From the NCBI RefSeq assembly GCF_900172375.1, contig NZ_FWFS01000005.1:124001-188000 (forward strand): a stretch of 64,000 nt of DNA, written 5' to 3'. The stretch's first letter is position 1. Each line of letters opens with the position of its first letter. Of this stretch, positions 1 through 9,796 are shown in pieces. The notes beneath the pieces are model-generated. The model was not told where the DNA came from. It worked only from the letters and a program-made list of their open reading frames with translations, and ran no database searches. This DNA is from Aquimixticola soesokkakensis (GTDB taxonomy: Bacteria; Pseudomonadota; Alphaproteobacteria; Rhodobacterales; Rhodobacteraceae). The translations under genes were made by a program, and so were the position numbers.

Positions 1-1817
<1,817 letters not shown>

Positions 1818-1937
1818 TTATGTCCTTTTCAGAGCCTGAGCCATACCGCGCGCGCGCATGAAACTCAATGAGGCTTTACGAGCGCCCGCCAGACAGCTCT
1901 AAAAAGGAAACCGTGGCGGGCTGACCCGCGCGCCGGA

Positions 1938-2519
1938 TCAGTCGAATTTACGCAGATAGGTCCATGTAGGCACTTTCGCCCCCCGCGCCACGCAAAAGGC
2001 TTCGGCGTCGCCGAGATAGGTAAAGCCTGCATTGGTGACCACCCGCGCCGAGGCCGCATTGTCCTGAAAGACCTCCGCGAAGATGGTTTTGCACTTTTGC
2101 GGATTGGCCGCGACGATGGCCTGTAGGGCCTCTGACGCAAGGCCCGTGTTCCAGAACATCGGCGCCACCCAATAGCCGACTTCGGATTGGTTGCGATCCA
2201 GCGGTTTGAGCGAGATCACCCCAAGCACCTCGGAAAGCCCCTGCGCGGATCCATCCAGCACCCAGGCTTCCTTGGCGTTGCCGTGATCGAGGGAGCGGGC
2301 GATGAAGGCTTCGGTCGCGCCGGGGGGCAGCGGATGGGGAATCGAGCGGGTCGATTGGGCCACGCGCTTGTCACCGGCATACATCGCCAAAAGCCCTGCA
2401 TCCGAGCGGCGCGGCGGGCGCAGCACAAAGCGCTCGGCCTGAATGATAAGCTGCGTGTCCGCCGCAAGCCCCTGGGGCGCGGTGGATGTGACATGATTGA
2501 GCACGTTATCCATGACCAT
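1938..2519 (-). CDS. GNAT-family N-acetyltransferase (RimJ/RimL type)
   Basis: A 193-aa protein of the RimJ-like acetyltransferase class (Acetyltransf_3), which moves acetyl from acetyl-CoA to an amine; the substrate cannot be told. Family features seen are RFVLRPPRRSDA near residue 30, EVLGVISLKP, EVGYWVAPMFWNTGLASEAL and NAASARVVTNAGFTYLG, the usual strand, acetyl-CoA-loop and C-terminal helix order. GAGGAGGAG sits about 8 nt before the ATG at 2519; the ATG two codons later is equally possible. It lies between rpmA and obgE on the same strand but after the rpmA terminator, so it probably has its own promoter. Confidence 0.85.
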   Translation of the reverse strand: MVMDNVLNHVTSTAPQGLAADTQLIIQAERFVLRPPRRSDAGLLAMYAGDKRVAQSTRSIPHPLPPGATEAFIARSLDHGNAKEAWVLDGSAQGLSEVLGVISLKPLDRNQSEVGYWVAPMFWNTGLASEALQAIVAANPQKCKTIFAEVFQDNAASARVVTNAGFTYLGDAEAFCVARGAKVPTWTYLRKFD

Positions 2520-2662
2520 TTTACTCTCCTCCTCGAAAAGCCTGTTCTGCTTTTACCCGAGCGCGCATTTAGCACGCCGATCGTTACCGAACCGTGAACC
2601 CGTCCAAAGCCCCCTGTGCGCAGCGTCTCTCTCCCGCGGCGCTGTGGTCTGTTCAAACGAGA

Positions 2663-2694
2663 AAGGGGAGCGGCATGTGCGCCGCTCCCCTTGA
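2663..2694 (-). terminator. Rho-independent terminator of rplU-rpmA
   Basis: Perfect 12-bp stem: AAGGGGAGCGGC at 2663-2674 pairs with GCCGCTCCCCTT at 2681-2692 around a 6-nt loop. Read on the minus strand, T-rich sequence follows. It lies just past the rpmA stop. Confidence 0.85.
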
Positions 2695-2716
2695 TGTCTC
2701 ACCAATTCGAAGTGGC

Positions 2717-2986
2717 TTATTCAGCGGCTTCCGCTTCGGGCAGAACGGACACGAAGGTCCGGCCTTTGAGGCCCTTGTGGAATGTCACTTTGCCGTCGGT
2801 TTTGGCGAAGATCGTGTGATCACGGCCAAGGCCAACGCCCTCACCCGGGAACATACGCGTGCCGCGCTGACGCACGATGATGTTGCCTGCGATCGCCGCT
2901 TGGCCACCGTAGAGTTTCACACCAAGGCGACGACCCGCAGAGTCGCGACCGTTACGGGATGAACCACCAGCTTTTTTATGTGCCAT
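2717..2986 (-). CDS. rpmA: 50S ribosomal protein L27
   Basis: Large-subunit protein whose N-terminus reaches the peptidyl-transferase centre. At 89 aa it is normal in length and begins [16 protein letters not shown] followed by GRRLGVK, a near-diagnostic L27 start with no N-terminal extension needing cleavage. The core [13 protein letters not shown] is present and the tail is acidic and alanine-rich. It is transcribed with rplU (14 bp gap) and ends at the hairpin at 2663-2694. Confidence 0.98.
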   Translation of the reverse strand: MAHKKAGGSSRNGRDSAGRRLGVKLYGGQAAIAGNIIVRQRGTRMFPGEGVGLGRDHTIFAKTDGKVTFHKGLKGRTFVSVLPEAEAAE

Positions 2987-3000
2987 CTCTCAGGTCTCCT

Positions 3001-3366
3001 TTACTGTGCTGCGACTGCCGGCGCTTTGCCAGTAGCCACTTTGACGCCGGATTTGTCGGCGCCGGTTTCGAGGATCGAGGTCACGCGCACCAGCGTCAGT
3101 TTCTGACGGTGGCCACGGGTCCGCTTCGAGGAGTGTTTCCGACGACGTTTCACGAAGGAAATGACTTTCTCGCCTTTGATCTGGTCGATCACTTCGGCCT
3201 GCACCGCAGCGCCTTCAATGAAGGGCGCGCCGATGGTCGAACCGAGCATCAGAATGTCGTTGAACTGGATGGTTTCACCAGCTTCAGCTGCCAGCTTTTC
3301 GACGCGAAGCACGTCGCCAGCTTGCACGCGGTATTGTTTACCGCCAGTTTTCAGAACCGCAAACAT
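3001..3366 (-). CDS. rplU: 50S ribosomal protein L21
   Basis: Large-subunit protein that binds 23S rRNA. I start it at the ATG at 3366, giving 121 aa beginning MFAVLKTGGKQYRVQAGD, the canonical L21 start; AGAAAAGGAT lies just upstream. The longer frame to 3417 adds 17 residues with no family support. The basic block KRRRKHSSKRTRGHRQ at about 84-99 is typical, and an alanine-rich tail extends past the usual ~103 residues. It heads the rplU-rpmA pair. Confidence 0.97.
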   Translation of the reverse strand: MFAVLKTGGKQYRVQAGDVLRVEKLAAEAGETIQFNDILMLGSTIGAPFIEGAAVQAEVIDQIKGEKVISFVKRRRKHSSKRTRGHRQKLTLVRVTSILETGADKSGVKVATGKAPAVAAQ

Positions 3367-3819
3367 GCAGTTATCCTTTTCTTTCCGCATTCTGTGGCCT
3401 CTCTGCGCCCGGTTCAAACCGGTGGCAAAGATGTTGCGGCAGACGGATCTGCCAGCCTCGAACAGCGCGCCCCTCGCGGGACTGATTGCAAATGAAGCCT
3501 GCGCATGCAGGTCTTCGTCTCACTTCCATCGCGCGTCAGCACAGGTTTCCCTGATAGACAGGTTTTCCTAGTCTTAGGATTTCCTAGTCTTAGGTTTCCC
3601 CAGGCTTAGGTTCCCCTGGTCGTCAGGTTTCCCCGAAACAGGTCTCCCATGGCTTGCGCCCAATAGAAAACCCCGGCGAGTCAAACAGAGACGCCGAGAT
3701 GGCGCCTTATCGAGAAAACACCCCCGCCTGTCAAGGCCCGCGTGACCCAAGCTGCTTTTACAGCCGTCGCCCTGGCCACCCTGCCCGCCAGCCCTGCCCG
3801 CACGGACTGCCCGCACGCG
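3367..3819. other. Intergenic region upstream of rplU
   Basis: About 450 bp between the DUF2059 gene and rplU. It must hold the rplU-rpmA promoter and leader. Most of its middle is taken up by the degenerate repeat listed separately. No convincing gene was seen: the frame at 3574-3816 on the minus strand is low-complexity and reads through the repeats. Confidence 0.6.
3542..3655. repeat. Degenerate 15-18 bp tandem repeat
   Basis: About seven imperfect units resembling GGTTTCCCTAGTCTTA start at about 3542, 3559, 3577, 3593, 3609, 3626 and 3641. Two neighbouring units share the exact core TTTCCTAGTCTTAGG. The block lies in the leader/promoter region of rplU. Confidence 0.7.
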
Positions 3820-4761
3820 CTACAGGTCTTCACCGGCCATGAAAATCGCCACGCCGCGCCCCAGACCTTTGGACAGCTCAAGGTACATGTCGTCAAAGGC
3901 GGCAAAGAGCGCAAGGTTCAACTTCTGCCCTGCCGGGGTCTGCGAAAACGCCAGATATTGCGCAAGTTCGTCGTCGCTGAGCGGTTGGTAGGCCAGCGAC
4001 AGATATGCGTGCGACCAGTCAATGGTTTCCGCCCGCACATCCTCCTCCTGGGACCAGACATCGGCAAGCATGTCATCCTCGGAGACCGCAGCGCCCAGAG
4101 CACCGCCCTCGGCCATGCCTGAATAAAACGCGTAATTCGCGTTCAACGCGCCGATCACATTCAGGTCGATCACATCGTTGACCTCGATAAACGTGTCGAT
4201 CTGCGCGGCGCGGCTGTCTTGCATCGCGCGCGACGCCCAACTGTCCAGCGCCGCGGCTTCGACGGCGTCATCCATCATCGCCTCGCGCGCGGAGACTTCG
4301 AGCGTTGTGATCTTCTGCCCCAGCGCGCTGTCGAAAAACGCAACGCTTTCGTCAATTGCTTCGGCTTTCAGGCTGGTTTCAAGTGCGGCCACCACCGTCG
4401 CGCGCATCCGCTCGGGGTCATAGAGTTCCGCGACCAGTTGATCCCACGCCGCGCCACCGCCGCTGGTAAACATCTGATCCTCGATATCCTGCCCGTATTT
4501 GACGCCTTCCAGCGCCATGATGTCGATGACGGTCTCCAGCTGCATCGCCTGCGCAAGATCGGCCACGCTTGCGGCTTGCGCTGAGCCTGTCGCACCAAAA
4601 GCGGGAAGAACGGCCAAAAACGCGCCCGCCAAAACGCCAGAAAGAACGCGGCCAGAGAAAATTCGGCCAGAGAGAGTACGGGAGGACACCATATCAGGCC
4701 CCGCGTCACGCCCCTGTTGTGTAAATTGCCAAGCGCGTTGCATCGTATCGTTCAAGATCAC
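3820..4761 (-). CDS. Exported DUF2059-family protein
   Basis: A predicted periplasmic protein of unknown function with the DUF2059 look: helical, with a late conserved stretch LSDDELAQYLAFSQTPAGQKLN near residue 265. An N-terminal hydrophobic segment (VLAGAFLAVLPAFGATGSAQA) is a probable Sec signal or anchor, but about 40 residues precede it. AAAGGAC favours the second GTG at 4761 (spacing about 7) over the GTG at 4767; the ATG at 4743 is another option. Two imperfect helical halves are visible. It stands alone between rplU and tRNA-Ser. Confidence 0.75.
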   Translation of the reverse strand: MILNDTMQRAWQFTQQGRDAGPDMVSSRTLSGRIFSGRVLSGVLAGAFLAVLPAFGATGSAQAASVADLAQAMQLETVIDIMALEGVKYGQDIEDQMFTSGGGAAWDQLVAELYDPERMRATVVAALETSLKAEAIDESVAFFDSALGQKITTLEVSAREAMMDDAVEAAALDSWASRAMQDSRAAQIDTFIEVNDVIDLNVIGALNANYAFYSGMAEGGALGAAVSEDDMLADVWSQEEDVRAETIDWSHAYLSLAYQPLSDDELAQYLAFSQTPAGQKLNLALFAAFDDMYLELSKGLGRGVAIFMAGEDL

Positions 4762-5032
4762 CGGCACCGTCCTTTTATCGTGGTCTGACCTAAGCTAGGC
4801 TGCGCCCCGCCCCCTTTCAAGCAAGCATATTTGACAAATGCGTCAGAACGCGCGGCGCATCGATGCGCGCGACAGGCGGCCCTGACCGGTAGCCCAACCG
4901 ATGCCCCTGCGATGCGCCACAGACCGCCCCTCCAACCGCGCCAGCCTGCGCCGCGGGGAAAATCCGCAGCGGGCGAAAATTTCCCTTGCACCCACCCCGC
5001 GCATTCCTTAAACGGCCCCTCACCAAGACCGC

Positions 5033-5122
5033 GGAGAGGTGCCGGAGTGGTCGAACGGGGCGGTCTCGAAAACCGTTGAGCCTGTGAGGGTTCCCAGGGT
5101 TCGAATCCCTGTCTCTCCGCCA
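5033..5122 (+). tRNA. tRNA-Ser (anticodon CGA)
   Basis: A 90-nt class II tRNA with encoded CCA. The acceptor GGAGAGG pairs with TCTCTCC before G-CCA. The anticodon loop CTCGAAA (anticodon CGA, reading UCG) sits on the GCGGT/ACCGT stem. There is a long variable arm and a T arm CAGGG-TTCGAAT-CCCTG. Confidence 0.97.
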
Positions 5123-5225
5123 TAATCCCCCTAAGGCATTATTTTTATACGTAAAAATTGTGGTCTGGGGATGGATTTGGCGATCATGCGACCGTGTTTG
5201 AACGGCTGTTTCATGCGACTTCCCT

Positions 5226-5297
5226 TATCTGTATCTGTATCTGTATCTGTTCTGTCTCTGGGCCCCTGCTTTTTGGGCCCCTGCTTTTTGGGTCCCT
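5226..5297. repeat. Simple-sequence repeats: TATCTG x4, then a 15-bp unit x2
   Basis: Four perfect TATCTG hexamers run from 5226 to 5249. After a short link, GGGCCCCTGCTTTTT occurs at 5260-5274 and 5275-5289, with a third partial copy starting at 5290. The tract lies between tRNA-Ser and the chemoreceptor gene. Nothing in it looks coding. Confidence 0.9.
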
Positions 5298-5358
5298 TCA
5301 CGACAAGATTTATGAAATCGCGCATCGCCGCGATTTTTTTTCGATTGCCGGCCCAAGG

Positions 5359-5373
5359 TTAAATCGACCTTAA
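5359..5373 (+). promoter_or_regulatory. CtrA-type binding site upstream of the chemoreceptor
   Basis: TTAA-ATCGACC-TTAA matches the full CtrA consensus TTAA-N7-TTAA and lies 42 bp before the chemoreceptor start codon. CtrA is known to control motility and chemotaxis genes in Rhodobacterales. Its assignment here is inferred from the motif and position. Confidence 0.55.
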
Positions 5374-5415
5374 GACATTTTCTGCACTGTGCTCCTAACA
5401 AGCAACGGGTGACAC

Positions 5416-7503
5416 ATGTTTTTAAAACGACTTACAAAACGCAATGATTTGAATGCGCGTATGGCGGCAGATGATCTTGCGGCGATTAAGGACGCTTTTG
5501 CCACGGTGATCACCACGCCGGACGGGACGATCACCGCCGTGAACGACCTGTTTTCCAAAAGCTGCGGGTACAGTTGCGCAGATTTGTTGGGGCGGAATTT
5601 TTCCGATCTTGTCCGTGACAAGGACAAGCAGGAATTTGCCCGGATCTGGCAGGCGCTTGATCTTGGCAAGCCCAACGCGCGTATCATGCCCCTGCTTGAT
5701 CGCAAGACTGAAGAATTCTGGGTCGATCAGAAAATTATCCCCGTGTCGCGCGACGGTACAAATATCGATCACATCTACATCTGCGCACATGATATCACGC
5801 ACTACCATCTGTCACGGCGCGACAATCGCGGCAAAGTCGATGCCGTCGCCCGCTCGATGGCCGTCATCGAATTCGACCAGGACGGCATAATCCTGGCTGC
5901 AAACGATATTTTCTGCCGCACCGTTGGCTACTCGGTTGACGAACTTGTCGGCAAACATCACCGCATCCTAATGCTGGAGGGCGAGGCAAACACCGCCGAA
6001 TATTCCGCGTTCTGGTCGCGTCTTGCAAAAGGATCCTCCGAGAAAGGCCAAATCAAACGCCGCAATAAAAAGGGCGATATCATTTGGCTCGAAGCGACCT
6101 ACGAGACCATTCTGGATCCCGAAGTGCGCCCCTTCAAGGTGGTGAAATACGCGTTTGACATCACCGACTCCAAAAACGCAGCCGCCGATGCCGAGGGTCA
6201 GATTACGGCAATCGGCAAATCTCAGGCGGTCATCGAATTCAAACCCGACGGAACGATTGTGCGCGCCAATGACCTGTTTTGCCAGGCGATGGGCTATGAT
6301 CTGTCGGAGATTGCCAACAAACATCATAGTATGTTCGTGCGCGATACCGAAGTATCCAGCGCAGACTACAAGGAATTCTGGCACCGCTTGCGCGCGGGCG
6401 AGCGCTTTGCAGATGAATTTACACGGATCGGAAAGGGCGGGCGCGAGGTCACGATCAGGGCCAGCTACAACCCGATCTACGATGCCGCAGGCAATGTTGT
6501 GAAGGTTGTGAAATTTGCCGTCGACACAACGATCTATCGGCAAGCGACCGACGCCCTCAGCCGCAGCCTGTCCGCCCTTGCCGAGGGCGATCTGACGGCG
6601 CGCGTCACCGTGGATCTTGGTGAATTCGACCAGCTTCGCGTGAATTTTAATGCCGCGATCACAAAACTGTCGCAGACCATGTCGCGCGTGGTCGACAGTA
6701 CGCTCACGATCCGTGGCGAATCCGCCGCCATCGGTCAGGCCACGACCGATCTTGCGCGCCGCACCGAAATCCAGGCCTCGACCCTGGCACAAAGTGCCGC
6801 CGCGCTCGAGACGCTGCTTTCGTCCGTGAAAAGCGTTGCGGGAACGGCCGAAACGGTCAAATCCCAGTCAGAAGACGCGCAAAACTACTCCGATGATGCG
6901 ACCGCCGTTGTCGAGAAAGCCGTCCACGCGATGGACGAGATCGAAACCTCGGCCAAACAAGTGGCCTCTATCACCTCGGTGATCGACGATATCGCCTTTC
7001 AGACCAACCTGCTGGCGCTCAACGCCGGGGTTGAGGCCGCGCGGGCAGGTGAAGCAGGACGCGGGTTTGCGGTCGTGGCCTCAGAGGTGCGCGCCCTGGC
7101 GCAACGCTCCTCCGAAGCCGCACGCGAAATTGCAACATTGATCAGCACTTCGGGAAAGCAGGTCAGCACCGGTGTAAATCTGGTGCGCGAAGCGGGCGGT
7201 GCGCTGACCCAGATCAAGCAGGTCGTCGAAAGCATTCACAGCGGAATCGTGCAAGTGGCCCAATCGACCAAGGAACAGGCCTCGGGTCTGGGCGAGCTGA
7301 ACACGGCGGTGACCGATCTGGATCAGACGACGCAGCACAATGCGGCCATGTCCGAAGAAACCAACGCGGCCTCGGTAAGCTTGCTGGGCAATATCAAATC
7401 CATGGAGGCGGAGGTGGGGTTCTTTTCGCTCATGCCGATGACCGACGAGGATGCGCAGAGCTTTCACCCCGCCAAACCCTCTGCGGGCCGCAACGTCGCC
7501 TAG
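5416..7503 (+). CDS. Cytoplasmic methyl-accepting chemotaxis protein with three PAS domains
   Basis: A 695-aa chemoreceptor with no transmembrane segment or signal peptide, so a soluble receptor expected to sense internal redox, energy or ligand state. Three PAS domains run at about 20-130, 145-253 and 265-375 (each with an [12 protein letters not shown]-like start and an FW..L....F motif). A HAMP-like linker ([11 protein letters not shown]) lies near 390 and an MCP signalling domain at about 440-670. The hairpin tip [20 protein letters not shown] is intact and is the CheA/CheW contact. The PAS domains resemble Aer/BdlA-type sensors; haem, FAD or another ligand cannot be told. The ribosome site is weak (GGGTGA). 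A CtrA-like box lies upstream. Confidence 0.93.
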   Translation: MFLKRLTKRNDLNARMAADDLAAIKDAFATVITTPDGTITAVNDLFSKSCGYSCADLLGRNFSDLVRDKDKQEFARIWQALDLGKPNARIMPLLDRKTEEFWVDQKIIPVSRDGTNIDHIYICAHDITHYHLSRRDNRGKVDAVARSMAVIEFDQDGIILAANDIFCRTVGYSVDELVGKHHRILMLEGEANTAEYSAFWSRLAKGSSEKGQIKRRNKKGDIIWLEATYETILDPEVRPFKVVKYAFDITDSKNAAADAEGQITAIGKSQAVIEFKPDGTIVRANDLFCQAMGYDLSEIANKHHSMFVRDTEVSSADYKEFWHRLRAGERFADEFTRIGKGGREVTIRASYNPIYDAAGNVVKVVKFAVDTTIYRQATDALSRSLSALAEGDLTARVTVDLGEFDQLRVNFNAAITKLSQTMSRVVDSTLTIRGESAAIGQATTDLARRTEIQASTLAQSAAALETLLSSVKSVAGTAETVKSQSEDAQNYSDDATAVVEKAVHAMDEIETSAKQVASITSVIDDIAFQTNLLALNAGVEAARAGEAGRGFAVVASEVRALAQRSSEAAREIATLISTSGKQVSTGVNLVREAGGALTQIKQVVESIHSGIVQVAQSTKEQASGLGELNTAVTDLDQTTQHNAAMSEETNAASVSLLGNIKSMEAEVGFFSLMPMTDEDAQSFHPAKPSAGRNVA

Positions 7504-7557
7504 CAAAGCCGCCGCCCCGCGCGGCGATGGCGCGGGTTGCTGGCGGCGGCTGGCGGA

Positions 7558-7589
7558 TGTTTCGGCGGGCGGGTGTTTCGGCGGGCGGG
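7558..7589. repeat. Two tandem 16-bp GC-rich repeats
   Basis: TGTTTCGGCGGGCGGG occurs twice in direct succession (7558-7573 and 7574-7589), in the gap between the convergent chemoreceptor and HAD genes. No clear terminator was seen here. Confidence 0.85.
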
Positions 7590-7626
7590 GCGCAAGGGCC
7601 GCCTGCCCTGATGCAGCTACGCTCTG

Positions 7627-8073
7627 CTAAAAATCCCCCGGCGCGCATTGCAGGCAGGTCAGACCCGAAGCCCGCCAGAAATCGACCACAGCGCTGCGGT
7701 CATCGACCACAAGCCAAGGGCGAAACCCGTCGGATTTGATCCGCGAAAGGGCGCTTCGTTTGACCTCGGGATCGCTTGCGTGGTCTTCGTCTCGCCGGCG
7801 CAGATACAGCGCGTCATGCGGGATGTCTGCCTGCGCCAGCCACGCCTGCGTCTGCGCGCGCCAGCCCTCGGGGCGTCCGGTGCACAGCACCACGGCTTCG
7901 CCCTGTGCCTTGAGACTGCGCAACAAACGCGCGACAGGGGCGATCACAGCCGCCGCCGCCATTTCATCGTGAAACTCCTGCCACCGCTTGGTCGTGCCAT
8001 GCACAAGATGCCCAAGGCGCGGCGCGTCGAATTCGGCGAGGGTTCCGTCGATGTCAAAAATTACACAATCCAT
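7627..8073 (-). CDS. HAD phosphatase, polynucleotide-kinase 3'-phosphatase type
   Basis: A 148-aa HAD hydrolase: FDIDGTLAEF near the start gives the Asp nucleophile and acid, VVLCTGRPEGWR the second motif, and LVVDDRSAVVDFWR with the tail GLTCLQCAPGDF the last. This tail and the RRRDEDHASDPEVKR segment closely resemble the phosphatase half of T4-type polynucleotide kinase/phosphatase; the kinase half is absent. The start at 8073 is set by the conserved MDCVIFDIDGT and overlaps the upstream gene by 13 nt. It is the last gene of the operon from the binding protein at 13566. I infer it removes phosphate from an imported or released phosphoester. Confidence 0.82.
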   Translation of the reverse strand: MDCVIFDIDGTLAEFDAPRLGHLVHGTTKRWQEFHDEMAAAAVIAPVARLLRSLKAQGEAVVLCTGRPEGWRAQTQAWLAQADIPHDALYLRRRDEDHASDPEVKRSALSRIKSDGFRPWLVVDDRSAVVDFWRASGLTCLQCAPGDF

Positions 8074-8630
8074 GTTTTGTCTTTCTTGTCGGGCCTGTGT
8101 TCGTGCCAGCCTGTGGCGTGGCGCACGAAGAGATAGGGGGTCGTATTGTGCGGCGAGGGACCATGGGGACTGGCGCCGCACAGAAGGCGCAGCGCCCGGA
8201 TGACGCCGGAATGCGCCACAAGCACCGCAAGCGCCTGATCGGCGGCACTTTGATCAAGTGCCACGCCAAGCGCCGCATCAACGCGCGCCACCATATCCGC
8301 CCAGGGCTCGCCGTCGCGTGGGGTCGCCTCGCGGGGGGGGAGATTGCCCACCGGTTGGCCTTCGAACACGCCCCAGTCCCGTTCGCGCAGACCGGAAAGC
8401 ACCTGCGCGCTATGGTCGGGAAACGCCAGAGCGGCCGTGTCGGCGGCGCGCTGTTGCGGGCTGACAAACAGTCGTAGCGGCACCGGCCAGTGCCACTGCG
8501 CCAGCGCGCGCGCGGCGCTGCGCCCTGCCGGTGTCAACTGCGCCTCGCTGCGTCCGGCAATGATCCGGTCGCGATTGGCATCGGTCTCCCCGTGGCGCAG
8601 GACGACAAAGGCTTGGCGGGGCGGGATCAC
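8061..8630 (-). CDS. Histidine phosphatase family protein (phosphoglycerate-mutase-like)
   Basis: A 189-aa enzyme with the catalytic RHGETDAN motif near residue 12 and the second histidine in LVAHSGVIRAL, as in branch-1 histidine phosphatases. RERDWGVFEGQ is the usual acid-bearing segment. It probably dephosphorylates a small molecule; the substrate is unknown. The GTG start at 8630 overlaps the stop of the MBL-fold gene by 4 nt and its own stop overlaps the HAD gene, so the three are translationally coupled. Two phosphatases side by side behind an ABC importer suggest stepwise phosphate removal. Confidence 0.88.
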   Translation of the reverse strand: MIPPRQAFVVLRHGETDANRDRIIAGRSEAQLTPAGRSAARALAQWHWPVPLRLFVSPQQRAADTAALAFPDHSAQVLSGLRERDWGVFEGQPVGNLPPREATPRDGEPWADMVARVDAALGVALDQSAADQALAVLVAHSGVIRALRLLCGASPHGPSPHNTTPYLFVRHATGWHEHRPDKKDKTWIV

Positions 8631-9796
8631 AGCGGCGTTCTTTCATGCAAGACCAGACGCGCCGTGATGCGCGGCTCCAGCGCGTAGTCCTCGGGCAGAC
8701 AGCAAAACAGCGGCGCATAGCGCGAGGCGCCCAGATGATCGAGCAGCGCGATCTGGGCGCTGAGGGGCGGGTGGACATTCCAGCGCGCAAAGCAGCCGCC
8801 CTGCGCGGCAATGGCGCGGGCATGGGCGGTCATATGGCCGGTGAAAACCACCAGTGTTTCGGTACCCAACCGGCCGCTGTCGCGCCAGTTTTGCACGATC
8901 TCCCATGCCAGTCCCCCATCGGCATTCGGGGTGTCGCAGATCAAAAAACGAGCGTTAGGGTCGAAAGACTGCCCCAAAAGCGGCACAACAGCCTGCGCGC
9001 CCGCCCAAAGCCCCCCGCTCTCGAGTGCGCGGGCGACAGCCCTTTGGCAGCTGTCATCCAGCGTAACAGTGCCAAGGCGCATCAGGTGCAAGGCCAGCGC
9101 GCCCGCGCGCCCCGAGGGCGGCACGGGAAACAGGATCTGGCGGTGCGCATTTTGGGCCAGCATCCCGTCAAGAGCGGCTTTGCGCGCCGCCTGGGGCACA
9201 TCGTCAAGGTGGTAGGAGGCGTCAATCAGCGCCGTTGCCGCGCGCGGCGGTGCATCAAAGGCGAACCAGTCGCTTTCTTGCGACCAATCGCCGGAGAAAA
9301 ACAGCCCCTGCCCCAGAGCGATGTGAAACCAGACCCCGCCCAAGGCATGGCCATTGCGCCCCGTGGTGACGCATACGCCCGCCACATCGCTTTGTCCCCT
9401 GTCGGGCAGCAGGGTGACCTGCGCGCCGATGGGCAGAGCACGGGCCGTCAGCGCCGTGCAATGGATCGGCAGGCCAGCCGCAACCGCATGGGCTGCCCCC
9501 CCGATGTGGTCGATGTGATCATGGGTGATCAACACGCGATCCGCGCCGACCAGCCAGTCGGGGTTGAAGGGCGATGTGGCTTCGGGGCCGACGCCCACGT
9601 CAAGCAGCCAGACCTCGCGCCCTGTCCACAGGCGGATGCAGGCCGGACCTTTTTCGCCCAGTCCCGAGAGCACCTCGACCCAAGGGGCGACGACCTGCGC
9701 TGCGGCGCGCGTCCTGCGGGTCGCGTCGCGCAGGGTATTGGGGGCGGCTTCGGGCGCGGTTTGAGGCGCGCAACACCTTTGTGCAGGTTCAAACAT
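8627..9796 (-). CDS. Metallo-beta-lactamase-fold hydrolase
   Basis: A 389-aa protein with the metal-binding motif THDHIDHIGG (HxHxDH) near residue 92, a mid-protein FSGDWSQES segment carrying the bridging Asp, and a second half with FPVPPSGRAGALALHL and FTGHMTAHARA, resembling the insert and exchange motifs of nuclease-type (beta-CASP-like) members. Hydrolysis of a phosphodiester is therefore plausible but unproven; lactonase or sulfatase roles remain possible. The first ~35 residues look disordered. It overlaps the ATPase gene by 8 nt and the histidine phosphatase gene by 4 nt. No signal peptide was seen, so it is probably cytoplasmic. Confidence 0.82.
   Translation of the reverse strand: MFEPAQRCCAPQTAPEAAPNTLRDATRRTRAAAQVVAPWVEVLSGLGEKGPACIRLWTGREVWLLDVGVGPEATSPFNPDWLVGADRVLITHDHIDHIGGAAHAVAAGLPIHCTALTARALPIGAQVTLLPDRGQSDVAGVCVTTGRNGHALGGVWFHIALGQGLFFSGDWSQESDWFAFDAPPRAATALIDASYHLDDVPQAARKAALDGMLAQNAHRQILFPVPPSGRAGALALHLMRLGTVTLDDSCQRAVARALESGGLWAGAQAVVPLLGQSFDPNARFLICDTPNADGGLAWEIVQNWRDSGRLGTETLVVFTGHMTAHARAIAAQGGCFARWNVHPPLSAQIALLDHLGASRYAPLFCCLPEDYALEPRITARLVLHERTPL

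Noticed and set aside
3574-3816. 80-codon minus-strand frame upstream of rplU
   Set aside because: It reads through the degenerate repeats and is Gly/Arg-rich with no ribosome site.
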